Of a stretch of 33,464 nt of DNA, positions 24,065-32,837 are shown piece by piece. Source of the stretch: CAZXNF01 sp050741255. GTDB taxonomy: Bacteria > Pseudomonadota > Gammaproteobacteria > Burkholderiales > SG8-41. How positions within the stretch are numbered: the first letter of the stretch is position 1; every line of letters begins with the position of its first letter. The notes below the pieces were generated by a model, which did not search any database, was not told the origin of the DNA, and saw only the letters and a list, made by a program, of their open reading frames with translations. The DNA is taken from assembly GCA_050741255.1 (NCBI GenBank), contig JBOIEQ010000034.1, positions 1 through 33,464 on the forward strand, in the 5' to 3' direction. The position numbers were made by a program, and so were the translations under genes.

Positions 24065-24571
24065 TCAGTCCGTCGCGCCGGGCGTCAGCATCGCCGCGGT
24101 ATCGCCCGGCCGCTGCAGTTCACCGACGATGCGCCAGACGCGATGTTCATCCTCCAGCGTGACGTGCCAGCGTCCGGGCGCCAGCGGCCCCAGTACGCCT
24201 TCGTACAAGCCCGCACCGGACCGCTTCAGATCGGCGCTCCGGTCGAGGCCCGCCCGCGTCGGGTGGACGAAACCAAGCCGCACGCGCTCGCCGGTCGCAA
24301 CCTTGCCGTCGAGCCGGATGCGCACGCGCCCAGCGCCGGGTTCGAACCACAGTTGCGCCCGCACGCCGTCCGCGCGCGCCGACGCCTCGCGCGCGATGAG
24401 CCTGTTGATCGCCAGCCCGCGTTTGTAATAGTCGTCGGCGACCAGGCCGTCCTCGGTCCGGATCGCCAGTGTCAGCATCGCCATGCCCACGACGACGGAC
24501 GCGGCGGGAATCGCCATCAGTATCCACGGCCAAGGTTCGCGATACCACGGTTCAACGTCAGGAGTTTGCAT
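24065..24571 (-). CDS. ccoH: FixH/CcoH family cbb3 oxidase assembly protein
   Basis: A 168-residue single-pass membrane protein. It opens EPWYREPWPWILMAIPAASVVVGMAMLTLAI, the FixH transmembrane anchor. This is followed by DGLVADDYYKRGLAINR, the family hallmark, and a periplasmic beta-sandwich domain with LAPGRWHVTLED. CcoH assists assembly and stability of cbb3 oxidase. The usual downstream partners ccoI and ccoS are not found next to it; a two-helix membrane protein follows instead. Confidence 0.9.
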   Translation of the reverse strand: MQTPDVEPWYREPWPWILMAIPAASVVVGMAMLTLAIRTEDGLVADDYYKRGLAINRLIAREASARADGVRAQLWFEPGAGRVRIRLDGKVATGERVRLGFVHPTRAGLDRSADLKRSGAGLYEGVLGPLAPGRWHVTLEDEHRVWRIVGELQRPGDTAAMLTPGATD

Positions 24572-24592
24572 ATGGGCTGTCCCCGACCGTAA

Positions 24593-25018
24593 CTATTTGA
24601 CAGTCTTCAGCGCCGCCTTGCGCTTCTGTTCTTCCAGCCGAATCTGATTCAGCATTTTGGCGTCGGGATCTTTCCAGTCCCCGCCGGCTGCCCGCGCCAT
24701 GAATGCCGTGGCCCGAGCAAACTCGTTCAGCGTCAGGTTGCTGTCACCGCCCTGTGGCGGCATCTGACGCACGCCTACCCACGCATGTGCGGTCAATACC
24801 GCCTGGCCTTCCGCCAGCAGCGGCGCCCATGCCGCCTTGTCGCCGAACTTGGGTGCGCCGATCAAGCCTGTCCCGTGACACGCCATGCACACTTCCTTGT
24901 GCACTTGCGCTCCGGACTTTCCCTCCACAGGACTGGCAGCGTGCGCGGTCGTCATGCAGCAGCCGAGCGCAAGGATGGTAGCTGTTAGCCGGATGAGGTA
25001 ATGCGATTGCTGGTTCAT
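24593..25018 (-). CDS. Cytochrome c5-like monoheme cytochrome
   Basis: A 141-residue periplasmic protein with a signal peptide (cleavage after TAHA). One heme site, CMACHG, is near residues 44-49, and the class I c5 motif GLIGAPKFGDKAAWAPLL follows. The axial methionine is in RQMPPQGG. The C-terminus has a charged extension (EEQKRKAALKTVK). It sits 32 bases after ccoG and 21 bases before ccoH, inside the cbb3 operon. This suggests it donates electrons to the oxidase or is co-induced with it. An insertion at this point of the cco cluster is unusual. Confidence 0.9.
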   Translation of the reverse strand: MNQQSHYLIRLTATILALGCCMTTAHAASPVEGKSGAQVHKEVCMACHGTGLIGAPKFGDKAAWAPLLAEGQAVLTAHAWVGVRQMPPQGGDSNLTLNEFARATAFMARAAGGDWKDPDAKMLNQIRLEEQKRKAALKTVK

Positions 25019-25050
25019 CAGAGATCGCCTCAGGTTTCAGTACTATTCAG

Positions 25051-26477
<1,427 letters not shown>

Positions 26478-26481
<4 letters not shown>

Positions 26482-27413
26482 TGCGGCGGGCTGGTGGCGG
26501 CCGGCGCCCCCGTATTGGAGAAGCCCCACACGTAGGCGGCCAGCAGGTGGACCTTGTCCGCGCCGAGAAACTCCCTGAACGCCGGCATCTGGCCCATGCG
26601 TCCCCTGGTGATGGCCTCGATGACCGCCGTCTCGGTGCCCCGGTAGAGCCAGATGCCGTCGGTCAGGTTGGGCGCGCCCAGTTGCGGGTTGCCCTTGCCG
26701 TCGGCCCCATGACAGGCCGCGCAAATCGCCTGGAATTTGGGTTTGCCGAGCGCCACACGAATGCCGTCGGTCGCGTGCCCTGACAGAGACAGCACGTACT
26801 GCGCGACGTTGCGCACGGCCTCACCATCGCCCACGGCCGCGGCGAGCGGCGGCATGACCCCGGTGCGCCCGTCGAGGATGGTGGTCTGGATGGTCTCCGG
26901 CGCTCCGCCGTACAGCCAGTCCCTGTCCGTCAGGTTGGGAAAGCCGCGTCCGCCGCGGGCATCGGACCCGTGGCACTGCGAGCAGTAATTGAGAAACAGG
27001 CGCTCGCCGATCTTCCTCGCCTCCGGGTCCGCCGCCACCGCGGGGATGGGCATTTGCGCGTATTTCGCGAAGATCGGGCCGTACCGCGCGTCGGCCTGCG
27101 CGATCTCTTCCGTGTACTGCTTGCGCGAAGTCCAGCCGTCCACGCCGCCGAAGCTGCCCAGGCCCGGGTAGATAACCACGTAGGCCAGCGCGAACACGAT
27201 GGTGATGTAGAACAGCCAGCGCCACCAGTTGGGCAGCGGATTGTTCCATTCGCGCAGGTCTTCGTCCCACACGTGCCCGGTGGTGCCGACCGGTTCGGCG
27301 GCGTCCGTCTTGCGGGTGGTCATCGCCGCCAGGAACAGGGCGCAGGCGAGAATGCTGGCGACCGTGATGACGCCGATGTAGAAGTTCCAGAACCCGCTCG
27401 TGAAATCGCTCAT
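26478..27413 (-). CDS. ccoP: cbb3-type cytochrome c oxidase subunit III, diheme
   Basis: A 311-residue membrane-anchored diheme cytochrome c that accepts electrons for the CcoNO core. Two N-terminal transmembrane segments (about 10-30 and 65-83) flank the family motif HVWDEDLREWNNPLPNWW. Heme sites are C144-x2-C147-H148 (CSQCH) and C231-x2-C234-H235 (CAACH), with methionine ligands in GVMPPL and GQMPAF. The start and stop overlap ccoQ and ccoG by four bases each. Confidence 0.97.
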
Positions 27414-27619
27414 GCGTCCGCCTTGTTGTGGGCCGTGGCGCGATGCTCCGCGCGCGCGGCAGCGTCCTGCCCTGCCTTGTCGTCCCCGTCGTCCTCTTCC
27501 AGCGGCGCTCGCGCCGCCTCGTCGAACGAGGTCTTGCGCTTGCTGCTCCACGCCCACGCGACGATCGCGACGAAAGCCACGAACATCACGACCGTCGACA
27601 GTTCGTTCAACCAGGTCAT
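27410..27619 (-). CDS. ccoQ: cbb3-type cytochrome c oxidase subunit CcoQ
   Basis: A 69-residue single-helix protein. The transmembrane segment is LSTVVMFVAFVAIVAWAW, followed by SSKRKTSFDEAAR, the CcoQ/FixQ hallmark. The long acidic and alanine-rich tail is variable in the family. It stabilises the interaction of CcoP with the core. GAGG lies before the ATG, and the stop overlaps the ccoP start (ATGA). Confidence 0.92.
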   Translation of the reverse strand: MTWLNELSTVVMFVAFVAIVAWAWSSKRKTSFDEAARAPLEEDDGDDKAGQDAAARAEHRATAHNKADA

Positions 27620-27628
27620 GGCGGTGCC

Positions 27629-28246
27629 TCAGCGCACGTTCTTCAGGGCCGTACCCATGCCCTGCAGGTAGGCGATCAGCGCGTCCAGCTCGGTCCGGCC
27701 CTGCGCCGCCGCCGTGGCGCCGGCGATGTCCTCGTCGGTATACGGCACGCCGACCCGGCGCAGCGCGCGCATCTTCGCCGGCAATATCGCGGCGTCCACC
27801 GGCGTGCCGGCGAGCCACGGATAGGCCGGCATGTTGGATTCCGGCACGACGTCGCGCGGGTTCATGAAGTGGATGCGGTGCCACTCGTCGGAGTAGCGTC
27901 CGCCGACCCGCTGCAGGTCGGGGCCGGTGCGCTTGCTGCCCCACTGGAAGGGGTGGTCGTAGACGAACTCGCCGGCGACGGAGTAGTGGCCGTAGCGCTC
28001 GGTCTCGGCGCGGAACGGCCGGATCATCTGCGAGTGGCAGTTGTAGCAACCCTCGCGGATGTAGATGTCGCGGCCCGCGAGCGGCAGCGCCGCGTACGGT
28101 TTCAGCCCGGACACCGGCTCGGTGGTCGAGCGCTGGAAGAACAGCGGCACGATCTCCACCAGCCCGCCGACCGCGATCACCAGGATGATCAGCACGATCA
28201 TCAGCGGCATGTTGCGTTCGATTACGTCGTGGCGGCTTGCGCTCAT
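27629..28246 (-). CDS. ccoO: cbb3-type cytochrome c oxidase subunit II, monoheme
   Basis: A 205-residue membrane-anchored monoheme cytochrome c. One transmembrane helix (about residues 13-36) precedes the heme site C67-Y-N-C70-H71 and the characteristic SQMIRPFRAETERYGHYS segment. The methionine ligand is probably in SNMPAYPWL. CCGGAG precedes the ATG. ccoN ends 25 bases upstream and ccoQ starts 9 bases downstream. Confidence 0.97.
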   Translation of the reverse strand: MSASRHDVIERNMPLMIVLIILVIAVGGLVEIVPLFFQRSTTEPVSGLKPYAALPLAGRDIYIREGCYNCHSQMIRPFRAETERYGHYSVAGEFVYDHPFQWGSKRTGPDLQRVGGRYSDEWHRIHFMNPRDVVPESNMPAYPWLAGTPVDAAILPAKMRALRRVGVPYTDEDIAGATAAAQGRTELDALIAYLQGMGTALKNVR

Positions 28247-28271
28247 GGCATCGTCTCCGGAAGCGGGCCGC

Positions 28272-29720
28272 TCATGCGGGCACGGGGGCCGGCACGCCGG
28301 CGGCGCCCGCCGGCATCGGGATCGGGGCGTCGTTCACCGCCCGGCTACCGGCGATCGTGCGCGCCATGTTCCAGGCCATGATCAGCATGCCGGCGAAGAA
28401 CAGCACGCCGCCGACCAGCCGCACCACGTAGTAGGGATAGGTCGCCTTCACCGATTCGGCGAAGGTGTAGGTCAGCGTGCCGTCGTCGTTGACCGCCCGC
28501 CACATCAGGCCCTGCATCACGCCGGCGATCCACATCGCGGCGATGTAGAGCACCACGCCGAGGGTCGCGACCCAGAAGTGCAGCGTCACCAGGCGCATGC
28601 TCCACATCTCGGTGCGGCCGAACATGCGCGGGATGAGGTAGTACATGGCGCCGATGGAGATCATCGCCACCCAGCCCAGCGCGCCGGAATGCACGTGGCC
28701 GATGGTCCAGTCGGTGTAGTGCGACAGCGCGTTCACCGTCTTGATCGACATCATCGGCCCCTCGAAGGTCGACATGCCGTAGAAAGACAGCGAGGTCACC
28801 ATGAACTTCAGGATGGGGTCGGTGCGCAATTTGGACCACGCGCCCGACAGCGTCATGATGCCGTTGATCATGCCGCCCCAGGAGGGCGCCAGCAGGATGA
28901 GCGAGAAGATCATGCCGAGCGACTGCGCCCAGTCCGGCAGCGCGGTGTAATGCAGGTGGTGGGGGCCAGCCCACATGTAGGTGAAGATCAGCGCCCAGAA
29001 GTGCACCACCGACAGGCGGTACGAATAGATCGGCCGCCCCGCCTGCTTGGGGATGAAGTAGTACATGATCCCGAGGAAGCCGGCGGTGAGGAAGAAACCC
29101 ACCGCGTTGTGGCCGTACCACCACTGCACCATCGCATCCTGCACGCCCGCGTACGCCGAATACGACTTGGTGAGGCTGACGGGAATCTCGGCGCTGTTGA
29201 CGAGGTGCAGCACGGCGATGGTCAGGATGAAGCCGCCGAAGAACCAGTTGGCGACGTAGATGTGGCTCACTTTCCGGCGGGCGATGGTGCCGAAGAACAC
29301 CACCGCGTAGGCCACCCACACCAGCGTGATCAGGATGTCGATCGGCCATTCGAGCTCGGCGTATTCCTTGCCCGAGGTGTAGCCCAGCGGCAGGGTGATC
29401 GCGGCCAGCACGATGACCGCCTGCCAGCCCCAGAAGGTGAAGGCCGCGAGCCCGTCCGAAAACAGCCGCGCGTGGCAGGTGCGCTGCACGACGTAATAGG
29501 ACGTGGCAAACAGCGCCGAGCCGCCGAAGGCGAAGATCACCGCATTGGTGTGCAGCGGGCGCAGGCGTCCGTAGGACAGCCAGGACGCGAGATTCAGTTC
29601 GGGCCAGATCAGCTGCGCGGCGATGATCACGCCGACCAGCATGCCGACGATGCCCCAGACCACGGTCATGATGGTGAACTGGCGAACGACCGTGTAGTTA
29701 TAGGTGGATAGCTTGTCCAT
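28272..29720 (-). CDS. ccoN: cbb3-type cytochrome c oxidase catalytic subunit I
   Basis: A 482-residue, about 12-helix heme-copper oxidase subunit that reduces oxygen to water with high affinity. Ligands are visible: low-spin heme b H57 (PLHTNA) and H344, copper-B H204 (WYGHNAVGF), H254 and H255 (AGPHHLHYT), and heme b3 H342 (GHVHSG). Y248 is the cross-linked tyrosine typical of cbb3 enzymes. The start at 29720 gives the conserved N-terminus. It is the first gene of ccoNOQPG, preceded by an FNR-like site. The C-terminal tail is proline- and alanine-rich and probably variable. Confidence 0.98.
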   Translation of the reverse strand: MDKLSTYNYTVVRQFTIMTVVWGIVGMLVGVIIAAQLIWPELNLASWLSYGRLRPLHTNAVIFAFGGSALFATSYYVVQRTCHARLFSDGLAAFTFWGWQAVIVLAAITLPLGYTSGKEYAELEWPIDILITLVWVAYAVVFFGTIARRKVSHIYVANWFFGGFILTIAVLHLVNSAEIPVSLTKSYSAYAGVQDAMVQWWYGHNAVGFFLTAGFLGIMYYFIPKQAGRPIYSYRLSVVHFWALIFTYMWAGPHHLHYTALPDWAQSLGMIFSLILLAPSWGGMINGIMTLSGAWSKLRTDPILKFMVTSLSFYGMSTFEGPMMSIKTVNALSHYTDWTIGHVHSGALGWVAMISIGAMYYLIPRMFGRTEMWSMRLVTLHFWVATLGVVLYIAAMWIAGVMQGLMWRAVNDDGTLTYTFAESVKATYPYYVVRLVGGVLFFAGMLIMAWNMARTIAGSRAVNDAPIPMPAGAAGVPAPVPA

Positions 29721-29746
29721 CGGGTTCCCCGGATCCGTCAGCCGCG

Positions 29747-29788
29747 ATAGTAGTGACCGCCGGCCCGCGGCCGGTTGACATAGGTCAA
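29747..29788 (-). promoter_or_regulatory. FNR-dependent class II promoter of ccoNOQPG
   Basis: On the minus strand the FNR site TTGACCTATGTCAA (29788-29775) is followed after exactly 22 bases by TACTAT (29752-29747), a -10-like hexamer. This is the canonical class II geometry. The ccoN start is 26 bases further on. Confidence 0.78.
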
Positions 29789-29930
29789 AACGAAGCGCCG
29801 GCGGGCCAGGTCGCCGGTACTGCGGCACGGGTCCCCTCCGGACGTCTTGTGCGACAATCCGCCTCCCGTCGCGCCCGCACGGATCCCCTCGGCCGCGACC
29901 CCGGACCCCCGCGAAAAAAGGAGCAGGACC

Positions 29931-31109
29931 ATGAAACAGGCCGTGATCTGCAACCCCGTTCGCACCGCGATCGGCACTTACAACGGCACGCTCAAGGGCA
30001 CGCCCGCCACCGACCTCGGCGCCCTCGCCATTAAGGAAACCCTCAAGCGCGCCGGCCTCGACGGCGCGGCCGTGCAAAGTCTCGTCATGGGCCAGGTCGT
30101 GCAGGCCGGCGCCAAGATGAATCCGGCGCGCCAGGCCGGCATCGCCGCCGGGCTGCCGGTCGGCGTGCCCGCGCTCACGATCAACCGCGTGTGCGGCTCC
30201 GGCGCGCAGGCCATCGCCAGCGCCGCGCTGGAAATCATGGCCGGCCAGTCCGAGTGCGTGATCGCCGGCGGCATGGAAAACATGGACCAGGCGCCCTATC
30301 TCATGATGAGCGGCCGCTGGGGCCAGCGCATGGGCGATGCGCAGCTGTATGACTCGATGCTGCGCGACGGCCTGAACGACGCGTTCTCGGACAAACATGC
30401 CGGCTGGCATACCGAGGACCTCGTCGCCAAGAACAACGTCAGCCGTGAAGCGCAGGACGGCTGGGCGCTGCGTTCGCAGCAGCGTTTCTCCGCCGCGCAG
30501 GCCGCGGGCAAGTTCGATGCCGAAATCGTCGCGCTGGAGATTCCCGGGCGCAAGGGCCCCGAAATCTTCAAGAAGGACGAGCACAACCGTCCGGAAACCA
30601 GCGCCGAATCGCTGGCCAAACTGAAACCCGCCTTCCGCAAGGACGGCACCATCACCGCCGGCAATGCGCCGGGTCTGAACAGCGCGGGCGCGGCGATGAT
30701 CGTCGCCGACGCGGACTGGGCCGCGAAGAAGGGTCTCAAGCCGCTGGCGAGAGTCGTCGCCTACGGCGTGGCGGGCGTGGAACCCGGCATGTTCGGCATC
30801 GGCCCGGTGCCCGCCGTGCGCCAGGCGCTGGAAAAGGCCGGCTGGAAAGTCTCCGACGTGGATCGCGTCGAGATCAACGAGGCCTTCGCCGCGATCGCGG
30901 TCGCCTGCATGCGCGAACTCGGCCTGCCGGAAGACATCGTCAACGTCGAGGGCGGCGCCATCGCGCACGGCCACCCGATCGGCGCCTCGGGTGCCATCCT
31001 CACCACGCGGCTCCTGCACTCCATGCAGCGCGACAAGCTGAAGAAGGGCATCGTCACGCTGTGCATCGGTGGCGGCCAGGGCATCGCGCTCGCGCTCGAA
31101 ATGGTCTGA
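29931..31109 (+). CDS. Acetyl-CoA C-acetyltransferase (thiolase)
   Basis: A 392-residue thiolase II of the biosynthetic or degradative acetoacetyl-CoA type. All catalytic residues are at the canonical positions: C88 in NRVCGSGAQA, H348 in GHPIGASG and C378 in CIGGGQG. AAAAGGAGCAGGACC precedes the ATG. It is monocistronic with its own terminator and shares its upstream region with the divergent ccoN. It could serve acetyl-CoA condensation for polyhydroxybutyrate or fatty-acid turnover; no phaB or phaC is in the window. Confidence 0.95.
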   Translation: MKQAVICNPVRTAIGTYNGTLKGTPATDLGALAIKETLKRAGLDGAAVQSLVMGQVVQAGAKMNPARQAGIAAGLPVGVPALTINRVCGSGAQAIASAALEIMAGQSECVIAGGMENMDQAPYLMMSGRWGQRMGDAQLYDSMLRDGLNDAFSDKHAGWHTEDLVAKNNVSREAQDGWALRSQQRFSAAQAAGKFDAEIVALEIPGRKGPEIFKKDEHNRPETSAESLAKLKPAFRKDGTITAGNAPGLNSAGAAMIVADADWAAKKGLKPLARVVAYGVAGVEPGMFGIGPVPAVRQALEKAGWKVSDVDRVEINEAFAAIAVACMRELGLPEDIVNVEGGAIAHGHPIGASGAILTTRLLHSMQRDKLKKGIVTLCIGGGQGIALALEMV

Positions 31110-31133
31110 ACCCGCGCGCAAGCGCAGGACCCG

Positions 31134-31159
31134 ACGGCCGGCGCAATGCCGGCCGTTTT
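31134..31159 (+). terminator. Rho-independent terminator of the thiolase gene
   Basis: ACGGCCGGC (31134-31142) pairs with GCCGGCCGT (31148-31156) around a 5-base loop, followed by TTTT. It lies 25 bases after the thiolase stop. Confidence 0.9.
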
Positions 31160-31182
31160 GTTTGTACAGCCGTCGCCCGGGT

Positions 31183-31224
31183 TTGATCCAGCGCAATCGC
31201 CCTTCCGCACCTCGGGCATAGGCT
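31183..31224 (+). promoter_or_regulatory. FNR-like site and -10 region upstream of the helical secreted protein
   Basis: TTGATCCAGCGCAA (31183-31196) has one perfect TTGAT half site and a CGCAA half site. Exactly 22 bases later lies TAGGCT, a weak -10 candidate. The gene starts 46 bases downstream. The same half-site pair precedes the next gene. Confidence 0.5.
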
Positions 31225-31270
31225 TTGCCCATGGCGCATCGGGTTGCGCCGCCTTGACCAAGGAGCGGAC

Positions 31271-32071
31271 ATGAAGACCCCCCGTATCACACTGATCCTG
31301 GCCGCACTGGCCTGCGCGCTGGCGGCCCCCGCCGGGTATCTGCAGGCAGCGGACGGCAGTGCCAAGCCCGCTGCCACACGCGCCGGCGGGCTGAAAGAGG
31401 ACATGATCGCCCTCGATCGCGCCTACATCCCGGCACTGGCGATCACCAATCGCAACCCCCAGCCGGACGAAGCCCGGCGCGCCATGGAAGCGCTCAACCG
31501 GCAGTGGGCGGGCTTCAAGCAGAAGCATCTGACGGCGAAGGGCGGCGACCGGCAATGGAAAGCCGATATGGAGAAGATCGACGGACTGATCGCCGCCGCC
31601 AACCGCATCGTCGACAGCGGGAAGGACCTGATCAAGGCGCATGAGGAACTCGAGGGCGTCCGTCTCACCTTCCTCACCATGCGTGAACGCAGCCGGATGC
31701 CCTACTACCTCGACGACATCACCCGCTTTCACGAACCCATGGAGGAGATGTTCCTGGCCGCCAAGGGCAAGACGGCAGACACGCTGACCGACGCCGATCT
31801 TGCGAAGATCAAGGGCGCCTTCCCCGCGGCCGAAAAGTTCTGGTCCCGGGTGAAAGCCGGACAGGCCGACCCCGCCTTCAGGCTGAACAACGAGCAGCGC
31901 GAGGAACTGAACAAGCTGCTCGCCGCCGAGAGCCGCGCCCTCGATGCGCTGAAGCAGGCCATCGCCTCCGGCGACAAGGCGGCGATCGCGAAAGCCGCAC
32001 AGGGTATCCGCGCGCCATACGCAGCGCTCTATATCTCGTTCGGCGACTTCACCACGCTGGGCAAAAAATAG
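31271..32071 (+). CDS. Secreted all-helical protein of unknown function
   Basis: A 266-residue exported protein. The signal peptide MKTPRITLILAALACALAAP is probably cleaved after YLQA near residue 26. The mature part is predicted by eye to be helical throughout, rich in Lys, Glu and Ala, with no cysteine and hence no heme CxxCH motif. A central segment (AHEELEGVRLTFLTMRERS, then YYLDDITRFHEPMEEMF) recalls four-helix bundles such as cytochrome b562 or c-prime, but I cannot name a family. AAGGAGCGGAC precedes the ATG. The upstream FNR-like site and a leader resembling that of the next gene suggest shared low-oxygen control. Confidence 0.8.
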   Translation: MKTPRITLILAALACALAAPAGYLQAADGSAKPAATRAGGLKEDMIALDRAYIPALAITNRNPQPDEARRAMEALNRQWAGFKQKHLTAKGGDRQWKADMEKIDGLIAAANRIVDSGKDLIKAHEELEGVRLTFLTMRERSRMPYYLDDITRFHEPMEEMFLAAKGKTADTLTDADLAKIKGAFPAAEKFWSRVKAGQADPAFRLNNEQREELNKLLAAESRALDALKQAIASGDKAAIAKAAQGIRAPYAALYISFGDFTTLGKK

Positions 32072-32113
32072 GGGGCGTCCGCCGCCCGCCTGCTTGCCGG
32101 GATCCGTCAGGCC

Positions 32114-32127
32114 TTGATCTAACGCAA
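32114..32127 (+). promoter_or_regulatory. FNR-like site upstream of the GPGYG-repeat protein
   Basis: TTGATCTAACGCAA has the same half-site pair as the site at 31183. A TGTATAC sequence at 32154-32160 could be the -10 element, although the 26-29 base spacing is longer than the ideal 22. Confidence 0.5.
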
Positions 32128-32208
32128 GCCCGACCGGTGCGCGACGCGCAGACTGTATACGGGCACTGTCAATACGTGCCCCTGCTTTCACCACGACAAG
32201 GAGCGGAT

Positions 32209-32724
32209 ATGAACGCACGAAAGTTGATGATCGTCACCGCCGTCGCCTGTGCGCTGGCCATCCCTGCCGGCGCAACGCTGGCTGCGGACGCCGACAGCAA
32301 AGGTCCGGGCTACGGACCGGGTACGGGCAAAGGTCCGGGCTATGGGCCGGGCGAAGGCAAGGGACCGGGCGCTGGAAAAGGTCCCGGCACTGGGCCCGGT
32401 GCGGAAGGCAAGGGACCCGGCTACGGCAAGGGTTCCGCCGATGGCAAGGGGCCTGGGTATGGTCCCGGCGAAGGCAAAGGACCGGCCTATGGGCCGGGCG
32501 CTGGCGGCAAAGGCCCCGGGTATGGTGCCGGCGAGGGCAAGGGTCCCGGCTACGGCAAGGGATCCGCCGATGGCAAGGGACCTGGGTCTGGCCCCGGCGC
32601 GGGGAAAGGTCCGGGCTATGGGCCCGGCGAAGACAAAGGACCGGGCTATGGATCGGGCGCCGGCAAGGGGCCTGGCTATGGACCGGGCGCGGGCAAAGGT
32701 CCCGCCGCGGAACCCGCCAAGTAA
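32209..32724 (+). CDS. Secreted low-complexity GPGYG-repeat (silk-like) protein
   Basis: A 171-residue exported protein. The signal peptide (MNARKLMIVTAVACALAIPA, cleavage probably after TLAA) resembles that of the preceding gene. The mature part is almost wholly Gly, Pro, Lys, Tyr and Ala, with nine GPGYG pentads, mostly KGPGYG followed by PG or KG. A longer internal duplication contains KGSADGKGPG twice. No cysteine and almost no hydrophobic residue occurs after the signal, so it should be disordered or form extended turns. AAGGAGCGGAT precedes the ATG. Function is unknown; a structural, matrix or cell-envelope role is possible. Confidence 0.82.
   Translation: MNARKLMIVTAVACALAIPAGATLAADADSKGPGYGPGTGKGPGYGPGEGKGPGAGKGPGTGPGAEGKGPGYGKGSADGKGPGYGPGEGKGPAYGPGAGGKGPGYGAGEGKGPGYGKGSADGKGPGSGPGAGKGPGYGPGEDKGPGYGSGAGKGPGYGPGAGKGPAAEPAK
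32226..32718. repeat. Coding tandem repeats behind the GPGYG protein
   Basis: From about 32300 the DNA repeats units of the form GGCAAAGGTCCGGGCTATGG with synonymous changes. A larger duplication pairs the segments around 32410-32470 and 32545-32605, both encoding GKGSADGKGPG. Such tracts can expand or contract in frame. Confidence 0.75.
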
Positions 32725-32837
32725 CCCGCTCACCGAAATCGCCAGGGCCGGCACGCGCTGGCCGTGGCGGTTGTTCCGCGCGTGGACGATGGCCGCAGCG
32801 GTAGTTGCAGCGCGGCGAAATCTTGATCTTGGCTACA

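Noticed and set aside
28065..29711. Plus-strand open frame of 548 codons
   Set aside because: Antisense to ccoN and ccoO, whose heme ligands are all present.
32209..32724. GPGYG region as a non-coding minisatellite
   Set aside because: A good ribosome site, a convincing signal peptide and synonymous variation between the repeats support real coding.
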